In this document: piece by piece, positions 36,604-44,637 of the stretch | Position numbering within the stretch: the stretch's first letter is position 1 | How the letters are laid out: each line of letters opens with the position of its first letter | Assembly (NCBI RefSeq): GCF_000148645.1 | Contig: NC_014541.1 | Span: 806,001 to 870,000 of the forward strand | Direction: 5' to 3' | Source of the DNA: Ferrimonas balearica DSM 9799 | Lineage (GTDB): Bacteria; Pseudomonadota; Gammaproteobacteria; Enterobacterales; Shewanellaceae | Length of the DNA stretch: 64,000 nucleotides | Program-made: the position numbers and the translations under genes | The notes under the pieces: model-generated | What the model was told of the DNA's origin: nothing | The model's database searches: none | What the model saw: the letters and a program-made list of their open reading frames with translations, nothing else

Positions 36604-36635
36604 AAAGGGCCCGCTGTATCAGCGGGCCTTTTTTG
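36604..36635 (+). terminator. Intrinsic terminator after yaaA
   Basis: GGCCCGCTG/CAGCGGGCC 9-bp stem with TAT loop, preceded by A residues and followed by six T. Confidence 0.9.
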
Positions 36636-37231
36636 TGATGGTGAATGGGCGCTCAACCCGGGCAGAGGCGCTCTTGAGTATTAAGGGGCATCATCCGGCA
36701 GCTTACGGCCGTGAGAACGTGACCGGCAGAAGCCGACATATTGACTCGACCCACGACCTAATCTGAATGGTCATACCAACCATCCGCCAGTGACTTTTAT
36801 GTTGTTTGGTTTACGGTTTAATAGCGCAATGTGGGGAATTGTTGATTGAGTACCCTGTAAAAATCGTGATGAGGCTCTCGAACATCATTATCTCCATAAT
36901 TTCACATTAACTCTATTAACGGTTCGCTCAGGTTAATTTAATTTAATTGAGGGCAATGGCCGCCTGATATTACATTGTGTTATTTGCAATTAAACTTTTT
37001 TGCTTTACCCACTGACACAGATGATAAACGCCATATTTTAGATATTTGTGGTGATGGATTCTGCTTTCCCCAAGGTGACATCGGTTGTTGGCGCGATGCC
37101 GTAAGTCGATGTTAACCGCGTTCTGATTCGCCCCTTCCCCCAATTTGCTTGGCAGACATGGTTGTTAATTTCGCGTTGGTACAGAGTGTTGCCCAATAAA
37201 TTTGGACGCGGTGATCAATCAGGGGTATGGA
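36636..37231. other. AT-rich intergenic region before the OmpA-like gene
   Basis: About 600 bases with no supported gene. Base composition falls well below the window average in GC from about 36780 to 37080, with TTAATTTAATTTAATTGAG near 36940. This would be the promoter of the OmpA/Ig-repeat operon; no clear regulator site was identified. Confidence 0.6.
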
Positions 37232-38346
37232 ATGTCTTCGAATATTGCATCTTGGCGTTATGAACTCAATTGGGCCAGAGTGGGTTTAAGTCGATGTCGA
37301 CTGACGTCAATCAGTTCTATTTTGACGTTATTTTTCTGGGGTCTGCTTGGCATAACCGAAGCGAAAGGGGAGGAGTCTGACAGCGGACTCTTCCCCTTTG
37401 TGGGTCTCAAAGGTGGGTACCAGTTTGGGCTGGATCAGCGCTATCGCGACCGGGATCCGAATGGGGCGTTAGCGGGGGTCTTTGCCGGGCTTCAGCTGTC
37501 GCCATCGTGGCGTTGGGAGTTGGGTTATCAGTACCACGATAAGCTGGTTGCCGATGCCACCGGGGTCACCGTGAAGACTCAGTTATTGGAAAGTGGCTTT
37601 CGCTATGATTGGTACTGGCATGAGAATTTTGCTCTCTATGGGCGGCTTGGGGCGGCTTATTGGCAGATGGATAAGGAACGCTCTGGCGCCGCTGAGCTGT
37701 CGGACCGGGGCGTGTCTCCCCTTGTGGGCTTGGGGCTGCATTATCAACTGACTCCGAATATGGGGTTGAGTGCAGGTTACCAATACCTGGATGCCATTGG
37801 CAGTTCCGCCACCGGGCGATACGACAGTCACGCCATGCTGGTGGAATTCAGTTATCACTTCGGGCGGAGTGCCCCCCCCCCCGACCGGTGCACTCACCGG
37901 TATCGCCCCAGCCTGCTGTGGCTCAACTTAAACCTCAAGCCCCTCAATTCGAGTCGATCCCCCCGGACCGGTGGCACCCGCCGGTGCACTATCAGGTGAC
38001 GTTTGAGTATGACAGAGCGGATTTCACTCCACCGACGGTGGGCGATTGGCCCGGGCTGGTAGGGCTGCTCCGTGAATACCCGCAGGCGAAAGCGACTCTG
38101 GTTGGACACACCGATTCCAACGGCTCAACCCGCTACAACCTGGAGTTATCCCTACGGCGGGCAGAAGCGGTCGCCCGGGCGCTGGTAGTGGCCGGTGTGG
38201 GGCGGGAACAACTGCGTGTTTATGGCGAAGGGGAATCCAGCCCGGTTGCCAGTAATGCCACCCCGGCGGGACGCGCCCAGAACCGGCGTGTTGAGTTGAT
38301 TATCGATGAGTTTGAGTATCACCAGGAAGCGGTCACCAATGATTAA
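37232..38346 (+). pseudogene. OmpA-like outer membrane protein, split by a frameshift at an 11-C tract
   Basis: Two frames make one OmpA-type protein. Frame one (ATG 37232 behind AGGGG, stop 37999) has a signal segment (SSILTLFFWGLLGITEA) and an eight-strand OmpA-like barrel (FPFVGLKGGYQFGLDQR, YDSHAMLVEFSYHFG). Frame two, from about 37888 to 38346, has a proline-rich linker (SPVSPQPAVAQLKPQAPQ) and the OmpA peptidoglycan-binding domain (TLVGHTDSNGSTRYNLELSLRRAEAV, NRRVELII). The break is at C11 (37872-37882): one more or two fewer C joins the frames into about 370 residues. As read, the barrel protein ends after 46 foreign residues. This could be phase variation, a real mutation, or a sequencing error. 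Its stop overlaps the Ig-repeat lipoprotein start. Confidence 0.8.
37872..37882. repeat. C11 homopolymer tract (candidate contingency repeat)
   Basis: Eleven consecutive C bases between the barrel and the linker of the OmpA-like gene. It is the longest mononucleotide run I noticed in the window; runs in housekeeping genes (for example in yaaA and murJ) reach only eight G. Confidence 0.9.
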
Positions 38347-41300
38347 GGAAGTAAACGCGCTAATGATGGGGCTCTTTGCTCTGTTAACACTGCTCACAGG
38401 ATGTCACGCCGAGCGCGCTTTTGATGGTGTTGACGGTGCGAAAGCGAACCCGCTGGTGCGGATTGAGATCACCTCAACCGTTCCGGTGGGAGACGAGAGT
38501 GAGCTCTGGGTTGGGGAATCGATGGCGTTTATGGCTACCGGTGTCTACCAGGATGGCGGTCGTCGGGATATCAGCAATCAGGTTACCTGGACCTCAGCCA
38601 ACTCTGCGGTTGCTGAGATCGCCCCTTCGGGCTTGTTAACCGGACGGGAGCCCGGGAATACCTCGGTGCTGGCCAGCTTTCAGGGCCTCTCCAGTAACGT
38701 GGTTGCCGTGCAGGTCAATGCCCTGCAGGTGCTCGCCATTAGTGTCACCCCGGATACCGTCAGCGTCGCTCCGCAAGGCAGCGAACCTTTGACGGCGATG
38801 GCCACTTATGGCGACGGCAGCCAGGCGGATGTGACCGAACGGGTCAGTTGGCAGATCGGTGACGAGACGGTGGCGGTGTTGTCTCAGAGCGGGGTTGTGA
38901 CCGGATTGCAGAACGGCAGCACGACCGCGACGGCGGCGTTGGATGGCGTCAGCAGCAATGTGGTAGCAATAACGGTGAGCGACGGCGGCGGCAGCGGCCT
39001 TGGAGGTAATCCTCTGGTCAGCCTTCAGATTACGCCAACGCCGGTCACCACCAACGGCGTCAGTGAGCTGACACTGGCTAAGGGTAACGTTCAGCCTTTT
39101 GCCGCAGTGGGGATCTATAAGGATGGCACGTCGGAAACGCTGACCAATAAGGTCAATTGGATTGCCAGCGACTCTGCGGTGGCTGACCTCAGTGCCAAAG
39201 GGGTGCTGACGGCACTGAAGCCCGGGAGTATGGTAGTTCGGGCAGAGCTAAGCGGTATCGAGAGCAATGCCGTGACCATCACCGTGACCAGTGCGGTGAT
39301 CACCGAGATTCAGGTGACGCCGGCTGATGTGGTGCTGGCAAAGGGGCAGGGACGAGCCCTGCGGGCCGTTGCCACCTACAGCGATCACACCAGTGCAGAG
39401 ATCTCCGAGGCCGTACAGTGGCTGGTGGTCGACAGCGCCATCGTAACCGTGAGCACCCGGGGGGAGTTAACGGCCCACCGAGTGGGGACAACCACAGTCA
39501 CGGCGGTGTTGGGCGAGGTCAGCAGTAATCCGGTGGCGGTGACGGTCACGGATGCGGTGATCCGCCGTATTCAACTGACGCCCTCTCCAGTTGCGTTGGC
39601 CAAAGGCCAGCAGCAGGCGATGACGGCGATGGCGATCTTCAGTGACAACAGCTCGGCCGACATCACTGCCACCGTCAGCTGGATGGTGGCAGACATGGGG
39701 ATCATCGGGCTCTCGCCCAATGGCATGCTGCGTGCTCTGGAGAAGGGGAGCACCACCCTTTCCGCCAGTCAGAACGGCGTGGTCAGTAATGTGGTGGCGG
39801 TGACCGTGAGCGACGCCGTTGTGACAGCGATTCAGGTGACCCCGGCATCCCTGGCCATCGCCAAAGGCAACCGTCGTCAGATGACGGCCCTGGCGACCTA
39901 CAGTGACAACAGCGTGGCGGACGTCAGTACGATGGTGACCTGGGCATCGATGGACACCGAGGTGGCCACGGTCACGACCACCGGGCTGCTCAGAGGTATG
40001 GCCGTGGGCGACACGGAGGTTACGGCGACGCTGGCGGGCATCACCAGCAACCGCGCAGAGGTGGCGGTCAGCGCCGCGGTGGTGACCGCCATTCAGGTCA
40101 CTCCGGCGTCACTGACGCTCGCCAAAGGCCAGCGGCAGTCGTTGACGGCGATGGCCACCTACAGCGACGGCCACACTCAGGAGGTCACTGACCTGGTCGC
40201 CTGGCACGCTGATGATCGCGATGTTGCCACGGTATCCACGGCGGGGGAGTTGGTGGCAGTCGATGTCGGCAATACCGAAGTGACCGCCTGGTTGGATGGG
40301 GTCCAAAGCAATGGGGTTTCGGTTGAGTTGACGGCGGCGGTGATCACCGCACTTCAGGTAACGCCTTCGCCTCTGTCATTGGCCAAAGGGCGACAACAGC
40401 CTCTCGTTGCCACCGCCCGTTACAGTGATAACACCACCGCCAATGTGACCTCATCAGCGACCTGGGTCTCGGCGGATACGGCTCGGGTGACGGTGACGGC
40501 AACCGGCTTGCTGAGCGCGGTGGGTCTGGGCGATACCACGGTGACCGCCAGCTTGTCCGGCGTCACCAGCAACCGCGTGGCAGTGACGGTGACCGCTGCG
40601 GTGATCACGGCCATTCAGGTGACGCCATCGCCGGTGCAACTGGCCAAGGGCAATCGTGCTGATCTGACCGCGATGGCCAGCTACAGCGATGGTACCAGCG
40701 CGGATGTGACCGCTTCGGTGGCCTGGCGCTCCGCGGACACTGCCATTGCGACCGTGGCCGATACCGGCCAGTTGACCGCTGTGGCAGCGGGCAGCACATC
40801 GGTGACAGCGAGACAGGCCGGGGTGACCAGCAACGTGGTTCAGGTTGAGGTTGGTGCGGCGGCGATCACCGCGATTCAGGTGACGCCAGCCGCGGTTACT
40901 CTGGCCAAGGGGAACGGCACACAACTTTCTGCGATGGCCACCTACAGCGACGGCACCACAGTTGATGTTACGACAGAAGTGGATTGGATATCCCAGCAGA
41001 GCGGCGTTGCGACCATTACCGCCAGCGGGCGACTGCAGGGGGTCGCTCAGGGTTCAACCCGGATTACGGCCAGTAAAGGCGGCGTCAGCAGTAACGCTGT
41101 GCCCGTGGAGGTGACGACTGCGGTCATCACGGCAATTCAGGTGACCCCGGCATCACTGTCTCTGGCGAAAGGAGCAAGGGAATCACTGGTTGCCACGGCC
41201 ATCTACAGCGATGGGTCCAGTGTCGACATCTCCACGTCCGCATCCTGGGTTTCGACGGAGACTGGGGTCGCGACGATCACGGATTCCGGACTGCTGAGCG

Positions 41301-42532
41301 CGGTAGCACAAGGCACCAGCGCGGTGACGGCGGCCAAAGAGGGTGTGATCAGCAATACCGTCGGTGTGACGGTGACCGCCGCTGTTGTTGTGTCCATCGA
41401 TGCCAAGCCGGACCTGCCGGGTCTGGAGATCGTCAAGGGGTTGACCGGACAAGCGACAGCAGAGGCCACCTACAGTGATGGCACCAAGGCTGATGTCACC
41501 AGTCTGGTGGCCTGGCAGTCGACAAATACGGGATTAGCGACGGTCAGCACGACTGGGTTGGTTTCCGGGGTAGCTTCGGGGGAAACCACAGTGACAGCCG
41601 CTTACCGTGGCTACAGCGACACGGTAAAGGTGGTGGTCAGTGCTGCGCAACTGGTTGAAGTGATCCTGGCACCATCGCCGCTGAGCCTGATGCAGGGCCA
41701 GAGTCAAAACCTTACCGTCACCGGTCGTTACAGTGATGGTACCCAGCAGGATTTGTTGGCTGGCAGTCAGAGCATCAGCTGGAGTGTGGGTGATGGCACG
41801 CTGCTGTCGGTCAGCGATGGAGGGGTGATCACAGCCGGTTCCACGACGGGTTCCACCACCTTGGGAGCGATCGTTGATGGCATCAGCAGCAATCAGGTCG
41901 ATGTCACTGTGAGCCAGTTAGTGAGTGTTTGCGGCCATACCCAGGGTAATCCCATCGGCACCGGTCCTGGTGGGGGGATCAATGACACCGATAGCTTTAA
42001 CGGTTTTGGCGACTGCCTGAAGGTTCGCCAGATTACCGACCCAAATGACGGTGTTGATAAGTGGTTTTCTGGTGCGGCATCGACGAATTTTGCCGGAGGT
42101 TTGGGTTATCAGCAGCAGGACAGCGCTGACAACAGTGGCGATACCTATGGGGAGACGTTTCATACTGGGATCTATGCCGGTTTCCGCCATGATGGGCAGG
42201 GCGTTGCCGGCCCTGCCAGTGGTGATGAGAGTGTGGCCAGTGTTGGTGGTCAGGCGGATCGCTGGTGTCAGAAACTTGCTGCCATTGGTTTTGCTGGCCG
42301 CGACAACTGGCGTCTGGCCACACTGGCAGAGCTTATCGCGTTGTATGAGTATGATAATGCGGCTGATGAGAGTTTGTACTCCCGATTTGGCTGGCCCTAT
42401 TCCCGTGTGTACTGGAGTCAGTCGCTTGAAGGCACATCGGGATACCAGATTGTGGATATGAATGATGGCACTCAAAGCAGTTTGAGTGAGAGTGAGAGTG
42501 CATATACGCCCTGCGTGGCTCCCCTGCCGTAA
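38339..42532 (+). CDS. Large lipoprotein with 13 Ig-like (BIG2) repeats and a DUF1566/Lcl-type C-terminus
   Basis: A 1397-residue predicted surface or periplasmic lipoprotein. The start ATG 38339 overlaps the OmpA-like stop by 8 bases; AGGA lies about 12 bases upstream. The signal peptide ends in the lipobox LLTGC (Cys22). Residues from about 37 to 1200 form 13 tandem BIG2-type domains of 85-95 residues; each carries IQVTP, a LAKG turn, ATYSDGT, a tryptophan strand and GVTSN-AVTV. The C-terminal 195 residues contain NFAGGLGYQQQDSADNSGDTYG, WCQKLAAIGFAGRDNWRLATLAEL and VYWSQS, typical of the Lcl/DUF1566 fold found in surface proteins. An adhesin role is inferred from this architecture. A terminator follows. 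Confidence 0.88.
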   Translation: MIKEVNALMMGLFALLTLLTGCHAERAFDGVDGAKANPLVRIEITSTVPVGDESELWVGESMAFMATGVYQDGGRRDISNQVTWTSANSAVAEIAPSGLLTGREPGNTSVLASFQGLSSNVVAVQVNALQVLAISVTPDTVSVAPQGSEPLTAMATYGDGSQADVTERVSWQIGDETVAVLSQSGVVTGLQNGSTTATAALDGVSSNVVAITVSDGGGSGLGGNPLVSLQITPTPVTTNGVSELTLAKGNVQPFAAVGIYKDGTSETLTNKVNWIASDSAVADLSAKGVLTALKPGSMVVRAELSGIESNAVTITVTSAVITEIQVTPADVVLAKGQGRALRAVATYSDHTSAEISEAVQWLVVDSAIVTVSTRGELTAHRVGTTTVTAVLGEVSSNPVAVTVTDAVIRRIQLTPSPVALAKGQQQAMTAMAIFSDNSSADITATVSWMVADMGIIGLSPNGMLRALEKGSTTLSASQNGVVSNVVAVTVSDAVVTAIQVTPASLAIAKGNRRQMTALATYSDNSVADVSTMVTWASMDTEVATVTTTGLLRGMAVGDTEVTATLAGITSNRAEVAVSAAVVTAIQVTPASLTLAKGQRQSLTAMATYSDGHTQEVTDLVAWHADDRDVATVSTAGELVAVDVGNTEVTAWLDGVQSNGVSVELTAAVITALQVTPSPLSLAKGRQQPLVATARYSDNTTANVTSSATWVSADTARVTVTATGLLSAVGLGDTTVTASLSGVTSNRVAVTVTAAVITAIQVTPSPVQLAKGNRADLTAMASYSDGTSADVTASVAWRSADTAIATVADTGQLTAVAAGSTSVTARQAGVTSNVVQVEVGAAAITAIQVTPAAVTLAKGNGTQLSAMATYSDGTTVDVTTEVDWISQQSGVATITASGRLQGVAQGSTRITASKGGVSSNAVPVEVTTAVITAIQVTPASLSLAKGARESLVATAIYSDGSSVDISTSASWVSTETGVATITDSGLLSAVAQGTSAVTAAKEGVISNTVGVTVTAAVVVSIDAKPDLPGLEIVKGLTGQATAEATYSDGTKADVTSLVAWQSTNTGLATVSTTGLVSGVASGETTVTAAYRGYSDTVKVVVSAAQLVEVILAPSPLSLMQGQSQNLTVTGRYSDGTQQDLLAGSQSISWSVGDGTLLSVSDGGVITAGSTTGSTTLGAIVDGISSNQVDVTVSQLVSVCGHTQGNPIGTGPGGGINDTDSFNGFGDCLKVRQITDPNDGVDKWFSGAASTNFAGGLGYQQQDSADNSGDTYGETFHTGIYAGFRHDGQGVAGPASGDESVASVGGQADRWCQKLAAIGFAGRDNWRLATLAELIALYEYDNAADESLYSRFGWPYSRVYWSQSLEGTSGYQIVDMNDGTQSSLSESESAYTPCVAPLP
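39292..41390 (+). repeat. Tandem DNA repeats encoding BIG2 units 4-11
   Basis: Eight consecutive units of about 261 bases (87 codons), each beginning with a version of gtgatcaccgcnattcaggtgac and repeating ggccacctacagcgatgg about 85 bases later. The units differ from one another, so they are old, but shared stretches could support copy-number change by recombination. Confidence 0.75.
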
Positions 42533-42549
42533 CGTCCAGAAAACCAAAT

Positions 42550-42579
42550 AAAAAGGCCCGCACTCCGCGGGCCTTTTTT
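42550..42579. terminator. Terminator after the Ig-repeat lipoprotein gene
   Basis: GGCCCGC/GCGGGCC stem with flanking A and T runs; it can also end the minus-strand peptidase gene that finishes at 42586. Confidence 0.88.
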
Positions 42580-42585
42580 GTGGCG

Positions 42586-43983
42586 TTAATTCCCGGTGGG
42601 GGGAATGGGCCGCAACTCGCTGTTGGCGTTGGCCATCAGCCAGGCAAACAGGGTGTAGACCGTGGTGCTCTGCTTTAAGGACTCGGGTTTGACCTTATCC
42701 AGGGTGTCATCGGGCGTGTGGTGGTAATCGAAGTAGTCGGTGCCATCCATGTTCAGCCCGGCGACGGGGACGCCCAGGGGCGGCAGTACCGACACATCCG
42801 GGCCACCCCAGCTTTAGTTATGGCCCAGGCTGACGCCCAGCGGCGCCAGCTGCTCCACCAGGGCCTCGATGGCGGGGCGGGCGGCTTCGTTGACCCGGCT
42901 GTCGAGGCGATAGATGGGGCCGGCACCAAAGTCCGCTTCAGCGGCGATGTAGTGTTGGTCGAGCTTATCCTGGTGGGCATCGCGGTAGGCTTTGGCGCCA
43001 ATCAGGCCAATCTCTTCAGCGGCATACAACACCACCCGAATGGTGCGCTCGGGACGCTGTTTCAGCGCCATGATGTGCTCGGCGGCAGCGGTAACAATGG
43101 CGACTCCAGCGCCGTCATCCAGCGCTCCGGTGCCTTCGTCCCAGGAATCCAGGTGAGCGCCAATCAGCACGATCTCCTCCGGCTTGCTGGCACCGCGGAT
43201 CTCGCCAATCACGTTGTAACTGGTGCTTTCCCCCTTATCCATCGCTTCCAGCTCCAGTTTGACCTGGATGTCATCCTGGCGGGCCAGCATGCGGGTCAGT
43301 TGGTCTGCATCTGGCGGTGAGATGGCGGCAGCGGGAATGCGGGCCACGTCGTCGACGTAGCGCATCACGCCGGTGTGGGCAAAGCGGTGGCTGCTGGTGC
43401 TGACGCTGCGCAGCAACAGGCCAACGGCACCTTTCTTGGCCGCCTCGACTGCGCCAATCCCCCGGGCCTTAACAACAGGGCCGTAACCGCGGCCATCCTT
43501 GTAGCGTTCCATTTTGTGGTCGATAAACACCAGCTTGCCTTTCACCTGAGCCGGATCCGCAGCCTGCAGGTCAGCCAACGTGGCGAATCGGATAATGCCG
43601 GCCTCAATGCCGCCCTCCGGTGTGGCCACGGAGTTACCCAGAGCGGTGATCACCAGCGGCTGAGGAAAGGGCAGGGTGACTTTCGCGTCGGCAAAACCGC
43701 GCTCCCAGTGAGGGACAGTAACCGGCTCAAGTCGGACGGCGTCAAAACCCATGGCCTCAAAACGGGCCTTGGCCCAGGCCACCGCACGGGCGTCGGCTTC
43801 GGTACCGGCCAGGCGCGGTCCCACCTCGGTGGTCAGGGATTCCAACACCTGCCAGGCCGCATCACTTTGTTCCGCGTGTTGGCGCAGCGCATCGCTGTGT
43901 TTCAGGGTGGCGTTGTCGAAAGGTTGGGCGAGGGTGCTGGAGACCATCAGGCCAGCAGCGATCAGGGAGAGTGCGCGTAACAT
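42586..43983 (-). pseudogene. M28-family zinc aminopeptidase interrupted by an in-frame TAA
   Basis: The minus-strand frame encodes a secreted M28 peptidase (signal MLRALSLIAAGLMVSSTLA, a PA-domain insert about 120-230, then the catalytic domain). Metal and catalytic candidates are His277 and Asp289 (GAHLDSW, GALDDGAG), Glu323-Glu324 and Asp351. A TAA at 42814-42816 stops translation after 389 residues (LGHN). The same frame continues for 75 codons with SWGGPDVSVL and DYFDYHHTPDDTLDKV, which holds the last zinc ligand (HHTPDD). The truncated product would lack that ligand, so the gene is probably inactive unless the stop is a sequencing error or is read through. Confidence 0.85.
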
Positions 43984-44061
43984 CCTTATCCTTGTTATTG
44001 TTATGCTGAAACCGTGGAGGCGTCAGAGTAACAGAAAGGTTGTACGCTGTCAGACAGGCAC

Positions 44062-44089
44062 AAAAAAACCGGCCTAAGCCGGTTTTTTT
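44062..44089. terminator. Terminator after rpsT
   Basis: AAAAACCGGC/GCCGGTTTTT stem with CTAA loop, T runs on both strands; it ends rpsT on the minus strand. Confidence 0.88.
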
Positions 44090-44106
44090 CCGCATCAAAG
44101 TTCTGA

Positions 44107-44373
44107 TTACAGAGCTTTGATTTGCGCAGCCAGGCGGCTCTTGTGGCGAGCTGCCTTGTTTTTGTGGATCAGGCCTTTGGTGGCCATACGATCCAGGATC
44201 GGCTGGGCGGCGTTGAACGCTTCGGTAGCGGCGGCTTTGTCGCCAGTGGCGATAGCGGCTACTACTTTCTTGGTGAAGGTGCGCATCATGGAACGACGGC
44301 TAGCGTTGTGTTGACGACGCTTTTCGGCCTGGATGGCGCGCTTCTTAGCAGACTTGATGTTAGCCAAGTGCAA
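44107..44373 (-). CDS. rpsT: 30S ribosomal protein S20
   Basis: An 88-residue, very basic helical protein: [20 protein letters not shown] at the start, [15 protein letters not shown] and the end [12 protein letters not shown]. It is divergent from murJ, the common arrangement in gammaproteobacteria near ribF-ileS. Confidence 0.98.
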   Translation of the reverse strand: MHLANIKSAKKRAIQAEKRRQHNASRRSMMRTFTKKVVAAIATGDKAAATEAFNAAQPILDRMATKGLIHKNKAARHKSRLAAQIKAL

Positions 44374-44492
44374 ACTCCTAAAAACGGTGCTGTCTGGTTT
44401 CTCAGAAAGGTCGCGAATTTACTTTTTTTGCCCATCTTTGTCAATGACAATGTGCAAATAAGCGTCAACCCAAGGTGGACTCAGGACCAATC

Positions 44493-44521
44493 TTGGCGTT
44501 CCACGACCCATCTAGTTTAAG
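44493..44521 (+). promoter_or_regulatory. Candidate promoter of the murJ-ribF-ileS operon
   Basis: TTGGCG (44493-44498) and TTTAAG (44516-44521) with a 17-base spacer each match the sigma-70 consensus at 4 of 6 bases. The predicted transcript starts near 44528, about 110 bases before murJ. Confidence 0.4.
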
Positions 44522-44546
44522 ATGGGCCGAAATTCTAGCAGCATTA

Positions 44547-44580
44547 CTGCCCCGGCAACAGGGGCAGCGTGCCTTTTTTT
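44547..44580 (+). terminator. Terminator-like hairpin 1 in the murJ leader
   Basis: CTGCCCC/GGGGCAG (44547-44553 with 44561-44567), a 7-bp stem followed a few bases later by a run of seven T. It lies before, not after, murJ. Confidence 0.5.
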
Positions 44581-44589
44581 CTATCTGAT

Positions 44590-44621
44590 GCGAGGTTCGG
44601 CTTCTGAGCCTCGCCTTTTTA
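44590..44621 (+). terminator. Terminator-like hairpin 2 in the murJ leader
   Basis: GCGAGG...CCTCGC stem (44590-44595 with 44609-44614), extended by TC/GA pairs beyond a mismatch, followed by CTTTTTA. It ends 17 bases before the murJ start. Confidence 0.5.
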
Positions 44622-44637
44622 CTTTGGGACCACGTCA

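Noticed and set aside
42814-42816. TAA in the M28 peptidase as a recoded codon (selenocysteine or pyrrolysine)
   Set aside because: Those use TGA and TAG; the position is not catalytic and no recoding hairpin was seen. A nonsense mutation or error is simpler.
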